A model generated the notes under the pieces. That model had not been told where the DNA came from. It saw nothing but the letters and a program-made list of their open reading frames with translations, and ran no database searches. Positions 56,209 through 64,000 of a DNA stretch of 64,000 nt are shown here, one piece after another; the first letter of the stretch is position 1; each line of letters begins with the position of its first letter. The stretch is from Erythroxylum novogranatense (lineage: Eukaryota; Streptophyta; Magnoliopsida; Malpighiales; Erythroxylaceae), in assembly GCA_029891385.1 (NCBI GenBank), contig CM057231.1, positions 22,599,300 to 22,663,299 on the forward strand, written 5' to 3'. The translations under genes were made by a program, and so were the position numbers.

Positions 56209-59200
56209 TTTCTCCCCCCCTTAAAAGAATTTCGTCCTCGAAATTCTTACCTGAATCAATGAACAGATGAGGATACTTCTCCTTCATAGCTTCCAATGGC
56301 TCCCACGTGGCCTCTTCCACCGAATGGTTCCTCCATAAGACTTTTACTAGTTGCACTGTCTTGTTCTTGAGAACCTTTTCTTTTGTATCCAAAATCTGCA
56401 CTGGAAGCTCCTCATAACTCAAATCATCACTGAACTGAACTTCATCAGCTTGAATGACATGAGAAGGATATGATTGGTATCTCCTCAACATAGAAACATG
56501 AAAGACATCATGAATTTGTGATAACTCATAAGGCAATGCTAAGTTGTAAGCCAACGGACCAATCCTCTCTAGAATCTCATAAGGCCCCACATACCTCGAC
56601 TTAGCTTACCCTTCTTTCCAAATCTCGTAATCCCTTCCAAGGAGAAGTCTTAAGAAAAACTTTCGCCGACCTCAAAATCCATCTCCTTCCGTGAGCATCT
56701 TCATAACTTTTCATCCTATCTCGAAATGCTTTTAGCTGTGCTTAATCAAGTTGACCTTATCAACTGTCATCCGACTTAACTCGACCCAAAGTTCCTTTCT
56801 CTCTTCATCCCAACACACCGTAGTTCTACATCTTCTTCCATATGAGCTTCATAAGGAGCCATCTCAATGCTCGAATGATACTAATTATTGTAAGCAAATT
56901 CGATCAATGGCAAGTGTTCATCCTATGCTCCTCTAAAATCCATCACACATGCCCCGAGCATCCCTCGCGGTCCGAATGGTTGTCTCGATTGTCCATCTGT
57001 TTGAGGATGGAAAGCAGTGTTGAAACTCAACTTAGTGCCCAAAGCTTCCTGCAAACTGCCCCAAAATCTTAAAGTAAAACGAGGATCCCTATCGATACTA
57101 TCGAATTCGGATCCCATGAAATCTCACAATCTCATCAATGTATTTCTTGGCTAGCACATGTAGAGGATCACCGTTTGATTGCCGTAAAATGGGTTGACTT
57201 TGTCAATCTATCCACAATCACCCATATGGCATCATGCCTCTTCATCGTCCTGGGAATCCCATCGAAAGTCCATAGTCACCGTCACTTCCACTCAGAATGG
57301 ATAATGGCCTCATTCTTCGAAGTGCTCGATGCTCGGCCTTGACTTCATTGTCACACTAGACACTTACTTGCATACTCGCCACATCTTTCTTCATACCTCT
57401 CCACCGTAAATGCTCCCTAAGATCCCAGACATCCTGGTGCTACACAGGTGCATAGCATAAGGTGCATTGTGCGCCTCATCCAGAATCTCATCCTTCACCT
57501 CCTTGACATCTGGAATACAGAGCCTATTCCCGACTGTCAGGAGTCCATCATCACTCACCACTATGTCAGACTTCTTACCCTTCAATCTCTTCCCAGCCTT
57601 ACTCGGCCTACATCCCGAACTCGCTACTCTCTCACTTTTTCTTTGAGGATCGGCCTCACCCTAAAAGTAACAACCATGCAATCAGACTCCTTCTGCTTTA
57701 AACTGATTCTGAGCTTAGCCATCTCTTCCAATAGTGGTAGATAAACTGTCTGCACGTGTGCTATGGAAGACTTCCTGCTCAAGGCATCTGCAACAACATT
57801 TGCCTTGCTCGATGATACTCAATTAATAAGTCATAGTCTTTAAGCGCTCAATCCATCTCCTCTATCTCAAATTCAGCTCCTTCTGACTCAACAAGTATTT
57901 GAGACTTTTGTGATCTCAGAAGATCCTAGTTTGAACCCCATACAAATAATGCCTCCAGATCTTCAAGGTAAACATCATAGTTGTTAATTCAGATCGTGGG
58001 TCGGATAATTCACCTCATAAGGCTTTAGCTTCATGAGGCATATGCTACCACCTTATCTCCCCTGCATAAGTACACATCACCCTTTATGGAAGCATCACTA
58101 TACATAGTATAACTTCCTCTCCCGTGGAAAAGCCAAAACCGAGCACTAGTCAATCTGTTTGAGCTCCTCAAAGCTCGCTAGCATTCATCACTCCAAAAAC
58201 TTCGATTCTTCCTTAATAACTTGGTCAAAAGAGTGGCAATCATGGAAAAGCCCTCTACGAATCTCCTATAATAACCTGCCAAACCCGTAAAACTCCTCAC
58301 CTCCACATCGCTGTGGGCATGCCAATTCACTATCGCTTCAATCTTCTTGGATCTACATGCACCCCATTCTCGTAAATAATGTGACCAAGGAAGACAACTT
58401 CATGAAGCCAAAATTCACATTTAGTGAATTTGACATACTCCCTCTCCTCAACCTCTCGTAATACAATCCTCAAGTGTTCCTCATGCTCTCCTACACTCTT
58501 TGAATATATCGAATGTCATCGATGAACACGATCACAAATTGATCCAAAAAATCCTTAAAGACCCTGTTCATCAAATCCATGAAAGCAATAGGAGCATCGT
58601 CACCCAAAAGCCATAACCAAAATTCATAATGCCTATACTATGTTCTCAAGGTCGTCTTGCCCACATCAGCTCCTTAATCTCGAGTTGATGGTAGCCATAC
58701 CGAGATCAATCTTAGAGAAGATCGTTGTTCTGCACTGATCAAACAAGTTATCTATCCGGTAAAGGATACTTGTTTTTCATCGTCACCTTAATGATCCTCC
58801 CGTAGTCAATGCACATTCTCCAGTTCCATATTTCTTTTAACAAATAAGACCAATGCTCCCCAAGGTGAGGAACTCGCCTAATAAACCCCTTTCTAATAAC
58901 TCCTCCAACTTCTCCTTAAGCTCTCTCAACTCAACTGGAGCCATCCCTGAAGGTGGAATAGACATAGGAGCCGTCCCCGGAGCCAAGTCAATAAGAACTC
59001 GATCTTCCTTTCCGTGGCAAACCGGCATCTTCTCTCGAAACACATCGAAATTCCTCACAATGGGAATATCCTCCACCCTACTCTCCTTCACCCCGGTATC
59101 CACAACACATGCCAAGAAAGCTTCGCACCTCTTCCCATCAATTTATCACCTAACAAAGTGAAACAAGCCTCATCGCGGTGCTATCTTCTGTCTCCTCCGA

Positions 59201-60791
59201 ACGCTACCTTCCGACCATCACCTAGATCAAACTCCACTACCTTTAGGCCACAATCAAGCTTCGACCGATATCTGTCCATCACATCCATCCCCACAATAAC
59301 ATCCAACCCCTTCAGATCTAGAGGTAGCAGATCCACTACCAAACTAGATCCCTCGATAACAAGCTCACAATCCCTATAAATTAAGCTCACAATGACATTC
59401 CTCCCTAACGGAGTGCTAATAAGCAGAAAATTGTCCAACAGAACTGAATGCATACCAGGTAAGACTATACTGGCAGAAACAAAGGAATGAGTGGAACCAG
59501 AGTCAAATAGAACATATACATCAGAATGAAAGAGCTGAGTCATACCAGTAACAACTTCCAACGCGGCTACAGCTTCCTCCTGTGTCATAGCAAACACCTA
59601 AGCCTGTGCTTGCCCTCTCGGTCTCCCTGGAGGAATAGGCAACTTAATCGACCTGTAATCGCCCTCCCTAGTAGTGACTGGTTCCCATCAACATGTTCGC
59701 TTCCTCGGTGCTCGTGGTGAGATCCTTCCCTCCGCCATTTGAGGACAATCTTTAATCCGGTGTCCCTTCTCTCCACACTTGAAGCAGGCACCCAACAGCT
59801 TGTAGCACTCACTCCGATGTAGCTTCCCACAATGCTCACATTGAGAGTTCCGTTTCTTCTCTCTCGGTTTGCTATTTCCTCCCACTTAGAGGCCTCAGAT
59901 CGACCTCGTCTCTCAATTGCTTGTTCGCTTAAGGGCACTATCGCCACCTCGACTCGAGTACGAGCACTCTTCTCACCTTTGATAGCCGCTCAACACTACT
60001 CGCTCCTCGAAGACCGCTTCGTTCTTTCTCTTCCGCCACCTATCGTTTAATGTTATCCAACTTTTCACTTGAGTGTAGCATCCACTAATAGCGATAATCG
60101 AGAAGTTATGAATAATAACCTTCTCTTCGATTCCTGTGTCGAGACCTCCTCAAACTTCGGCACTTATCTTCTTCATAATACAATGTGAGGCTGATATCGA
60201 GATAGTTGGGTAAACTTCAGCTCATACTCGCCGATACCATCTCCTCTCGAGTCGATTAAGAACTCCATGGCCTTTTCTCGGATATAGACCCGGAGAGATA
60301 CTTCTTCCTAACACCGCCTAAAATCTCTCAATGTCAAGACTGGAGGCGCAATGACTCTACGGCATCGACTCCCACCGGTGGAGAGCATCTCCTGCAATAA
60401 ACTTATCGATACTCCACTTCTCTTCATCCGCATCAGACCCTCTCCGTCCTCTTCATCCAAGATTCAGCTTCTAGATTGGTGGTACCATTAAAGTCCATCA
60501 CCCATACTTCCACACTTGTCAAACCGCCCGCCTGACCACCGGAGCTGGCACTGAGCTCGAGACCTTGGCCTATGGCACAAGTGAAAGCCGGGCAAAGGCC
60601 CGAAGAATCATGGATCCATTGCAGGCATGGTAGAGGAGGAGGAGGCAACTATTCCTCAGTTGCACACTCAGTGCCTCTGAAGCTAGTAGCAGAGCGTGTC
60701 CCTCAGATTGTGGGACATGTGACTCATCCGTGCTCCTCTGGTGAGAGCTAGAACGAGACCGTGCTCCTCGAGTTCTACTCCGAGGTGACAT
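56120..60791 (-). pseudogene. gag-pol: Tekay1 gag-pol, heavily frameshifted
   Basis: Same polyprotein as Tekay2, readable in short pieces: gag start (60791-60570, RTRGARSRSSSHQ, STDESHVPQ), intact zinc knuckle CFKCGEKGHRIKDC (near 59760), protease [11 protein letters not shown] (near 59500), RT FIDDI (near 58520), the integrase zinc domain (57490-57350), TAFHPQTDGQS (near 57010), and GPYEILERIGPLAY to the chromoviral tail (56590-56120). The 56590-56120 frame runs through the polypurine tract and 88 bases into the LTR. Dozens of one- to three-base gaps, many at CTG or CAG sites, break the rest. Confidence 0.88.
56209..56229 (-). other. Tekay1 polypurine tract
   Basis: - strand TTAAGGGGGGGAGAAAT directly before the 3' LTR, followed upstream by the CGAGGACGAAATTC block. 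Confidence 0.85.
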
Positions 60792-61017
60792 ATTTACTCC
60801 TTCAAGAGAAAACCATTGAAAATTTTTAGTTCATGCAAAAACAATTTTTGAAGTGTTTAGAACGATGTAAATCATGCAAAATCAACATTTAATCATGTAA
60901 AATAATTTAAAAGAATGCAAAATAATGTAAATAATGCAAATAATGCAATTTTAAAAGAACGTATAATGGGGCATAAAAACCCTAAGTTTCTCCCTAAACC
61001 TAGACCTAAACTGAAAT

Positions 61018-61029
61018 TCTCTGATACCA
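61018..61029 (-). other. Tekay1 primer binding site, initiator Met-tRNA
   Basis: - strand TGGTATCAGAGA, one base off the usual TGGTATCAGAGC, four bases after the LTR at 61034. Confidence 0.88.
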
Positions 61030-61033
61030 TAAG

Positions 61034-64000
61034 TGTTGGAACCCCTCCCTGGTGAGTCACGGGTCCGACGTCCTACGTGACATCTGGACGCGCTTCCCAC
61101 GAGGGAGGAACTCCTTACTACGTAAGACAACTTCAAATCGATCTTATTTCACTTCTCCCGAGTGAGACTTGAAAATTTCATCCTAATCTCCTCAATAAAT
61201 TGATCCGCTTAGACCCAAAATTGAATCCGATTCCTAAGCTAAAATGAAATTCCATGTCTCTAGGTTAATAAGAATAAAAAATCTCCTCAATCGGATCTCT
61301 ATAGATCGAAAAATCTCCCAAATACGGAATCATATTCAAAATCGCCAGATAATTGACTCTCTTTGATTTAATCTATAAATTCCAAATAAAACCCAAAGCT
61401 CTAATTTTACGTAAAAGGGTAGAAATTTTTTTTTGAAAACAACGCTCAAAACCGAAAGTTAATCTGAGGTCAAACTAAAAAGTTATAAGTGAAAAAGTGA
61501 GGTTGGAGGTTAAAAATAGAAATAAGAAAAATCAAAAAAGAAAATAAACGAAAAAATCAAAACGCCCCAAATGACGTCGCGCTCGCATGCGAGTCCGAAA
61601 TATATATATATATATTTATAAAATCTATATATAATACCAGATTTTTCCAAAATTCATAACTTTTGCTCCCGTACTCTAAAATTGACAAATTGGGTATCAA
61701 AAGAAAGATCAAAGGAAGCTCTACAACTTCCATGAAGGATTCAAAAATTAATTTAACCTCTAAGGGAGTCAAAACTTACTTCAAAGTTACTGCTCAAATT
61801 GAAAAAGTCCTACTCAAGGCCAGAAGTTTGAAAATTCATATATTTTAACACAATAGCCTAAAAATGTCACATTTTACCTCCATGTAAAGATAAAAGATGA
61901 TTTACAAATTTCATGAAGGGTGAAAAATCGATTCAGTCATTAAAAGAGGTAAAATTCACCAAATGTACTATCTATATAATGACCAATCAAACAATAAAAT
62001 AACCATATTTAATAGTAATCTAATTTTTCCCAACCTCATCACTTCTTATTCCTAACTCCAAAATTGCATATAAAACATTAATGGAAAGAGTAAGGACAAT
62101 ATACATCTTTTGTGAAGAATGTAAAATCAATGCAGGCTCTAAGGAGGTGAAAACCATTCCAAAGATATCGCCCACACAATACCCTTATCAACAAAGAATC
62201 GCAATATTTCAAACTTTATAACTTCTTCATCCTAAGTCCAAAAGTGACAAATTATATACCATTGGAAAGATCTAAACATGTACTACAATCTTCAAGAAGA
62301 CCTCCCAATCCAATTCCTGCTCTAAGAGGGTCAAAAATACAAACAAAGTTTCTGCCCATTTTTACAAAAATTTGACAACTCCTCCCCAAAAAATCAACTA
62401 ACCAAATCTTCAATCTTCAACCCAAACTTAAGCACCTGCACAAACTCAATCTCCACAATCCTCAATCTCCCAAAACACAAACCAATCCATATATATTCTC
62501 TCAAATGGTAGCAACCACACTCCTATACATCTAATCATTTTCAAACTATAAAGCAACACATTTCAAAGTAATATATACAAGAATACTTTACAACTCAATT
62601 TCTTGCATTTACATGAACAACATAGGTTAATACAAAGCTTTAGAGGGAATTTTAGCCCTAATATAACAAAAGTATCCAAAAGTCAAATTACAAAGAAAAT
62701 TACATAACCAAATAACCTTTTTCTAAAATGCATCTAAAGCTTTGTACTAAAATCTAACTTCCAAAATCAAAATAAAACAAGAGTAATGCCTTGATCCAAA
62801 GGTTTTACTAATTTTCTCGCCGTCACTGTGGAGGGAAAATGGGGTGTGAGCTCGACGCTCAAGTGGGTAACAATTTAATAATCAAGAATAAGCAAAACAT
62901 TCTTTAACAATTACTTTCAAAGCAATTTTACCAAAATCATCTTTGCCCTTAAGAAAATCTCCATCATATTCAATTGATCAAAACATTTACAAAAAACAAC
63001 ATAGACATATAAAAACAACATAGACAAAGCATATCACATAATCACATAGAGGTTAGTTTGGGTGGACCCAAAGGAACGTACTACACATTCCCACGAAGCG
63101 ATCATGTGTAGCCGTGAAACCTATGGGAGTCCATGAGGAGCTCCAAGGCTATTAGCGGGCAAAAGTGAGAAGCCTATGAATTAGACAAGTACACTTGACT
63201 CTTAAGGGACCACCTCAAACCCATATAAACATGCATTTCACATAATTAACACATAAACGCCCAAAATGGCATTTTTCCAAAATCACATATTCTAATCTTT
63301 TTCACTTAACAAACAAATTTTCAAAAGTTTCCAAAATGTGTTTACATGCAAAAGACATCTCATACAAGTTTAAATCATCACAAAGGGTAATTAATTCAAA
63401 ATATGAGAGTCATAGGAAAGCATTAAATGACATTTATTAAAGGCAATTAAGTAGCTTATTAACTCAATTATTAAAAAGTCACCCACCTTAATTTCTTTAG
63501 CTTTAATCTTGGTCAATTAGCCTTTCCTCTAACTCCAATTGCCTCTCTTGACCTTCATCAAGCACAATAATCCCATGTTAATATGAGATATCAAAATTGG
63601 AAATTCTAAAGAAAGGAAAGCATGAATTAAAACCTACATAACCTTACCCATGCCTTTTCTAAGCTATTAAAACCAAAACCCATCTATAAAACGAACAATT
63701 TTCGAATTTCTCTTACCTTAGAAGCCTCCCATGAAAATGCCTTTTTTGCCTCTAATGGAAGATTACACCTTCCCTTTCCTCTTTCCTTCTTAAAAAAACT
63801 CTTAAAAACACCTTTCTAAAGCAAGAAAAGTCAAAGCCCTAACCTCTCTTCTTCTTCTTCTTCTTTTCTCTCCCACCGAAAGTCTCTCTTCCTCTCTTTT
63901 CTTTGATAATTTTGTGCCTCTCTTCTAAGGGCTTAACAAATTGTGTTTCTTAAACTTAAAACCTATGCCCAAAACGTTGTAGTTTCATTAAATCTCTTCT
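61034..64000 (-). repeat. Tekay1 right (5') LTR, runs out of the window
   Basis: Partner of the four left pieces and without insertions, so it shows the empty target sites of three nested elements (62511, 63081 and 63169). Carries the degenerate tandem repeats from about 61653 to 62390, a CTCGCATGCGAG palindrome near 61575, acceptor-like CCCTCCACAG ending at 62826 and donor-like AAG|GTAAGAG at 63716 (both - strand). The end is missing by about 0.5 kb. Confidence 0.92.

Larger units (their letters stand above)
20690..64000 (-). mobile_element. Tekay1: Tekay/Del-like gypsy element, split by nested insertions
   Basis: A - strand Ty3/gypsy element whose left end is 20690 (TGTTGGAACCCC) and whose right LTR leaves the window. 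Left (3') LTR pieces: 20690-22255, 26822-27403, 35391-35483 and 55036-56208, together about 3.4 kb. Interior 56209-61033 with a polypurine tract, decayed gag-pol and primer site; right (5') LTR from 61034. CTAAC at 20685-20689 should be half of its target duplication. It sits next to the Sirevirus polypurine tract, so it interrupts the start of the copia 3' LTR or the bases just before it. Confidence 0.88.

Overview
This window reads as intergenic heterochromatin of a flowering plant, probably a dicot. It is AT-rich, contains no convincing host gene, and is almost entirely transposable elements inserted into one another. The evidence for a plant is the En/Spm (CACTA) terminus, a Sirevirus-type Ty1/copia element with an env-like ORF, chromovirus (Tekay/Del-like) Ty3/gypsy elements, an Athila-type element with a tRNA-Asp primer site, and many C-to-T/G-to-A nonsense mutations of the kind left by plant DNA methylation. 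Species cannot be named from the sequence alone.

Layout. Bases 1-421 are unassigned. A CACTA-type terminus (422-765) is cut by a Sirevirus-like copia element on the + strand (5' LTR 766-1889; gag, protease, integrase, RT, RNase H and env-like remnants to about 20385; polypurine tracts to 20680). Three very long solo LTRs interrupt its coding region (4185-7725, 8505-12489, 13059-17299), each with a perfect 5-bp target duplication. At 20690 begins a - strand Tekay-like element, here called Tekay1, which runs past the window end: its 3' LTR is on the left, its decayed gag-pol lies at 56209-60791, and its 5' LTR starts at 61034. The left LTR is split by a solo LTR (22256-26821), a complete non-autonomous LTR element with a 2-kb non-coding interior (27404-35390), and a second Tekay-like element, Tekay2 (35484-55035, - strand). 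Tekay2 has a nearly continuous gag-pol at about 38100-42799. Its right LTR is split by an Athila-type element (45260-54894, - strand) that keeps gag and protease remnants but shows no RT or integrase. The deepest chain is CACTA > Sirevirus > Tekay1 > Tekay2 > Athila, five levels. Empty insertion sites in partner LTRs confirm most junctions.

Most interesting signals. (1) Several different LTR families carry a degenerate tandem repeat of about 180-205 bp. (2) Most of the long LTRs contain, in the same order, a TATA-like box, a purine- or pyrimidine-biased leader, a consensus splice donor and, 1-2.8 kb downstream but still inside the LTR, a splice acceptor, which suggests an intron inside the LTR. 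(3) Nearly every LTR family has its own cluster of short palindromes, and the cluster length differs between the two LTRs of one element. (4) The two LTRs of the non-autonomous element differ completely in one block, and part of that block matches an LTR of another family. (5) Repeated CTG/CAG-centred differences between copies look like basecalling errors at methylated sites. All functional claims are inferences from sequence.
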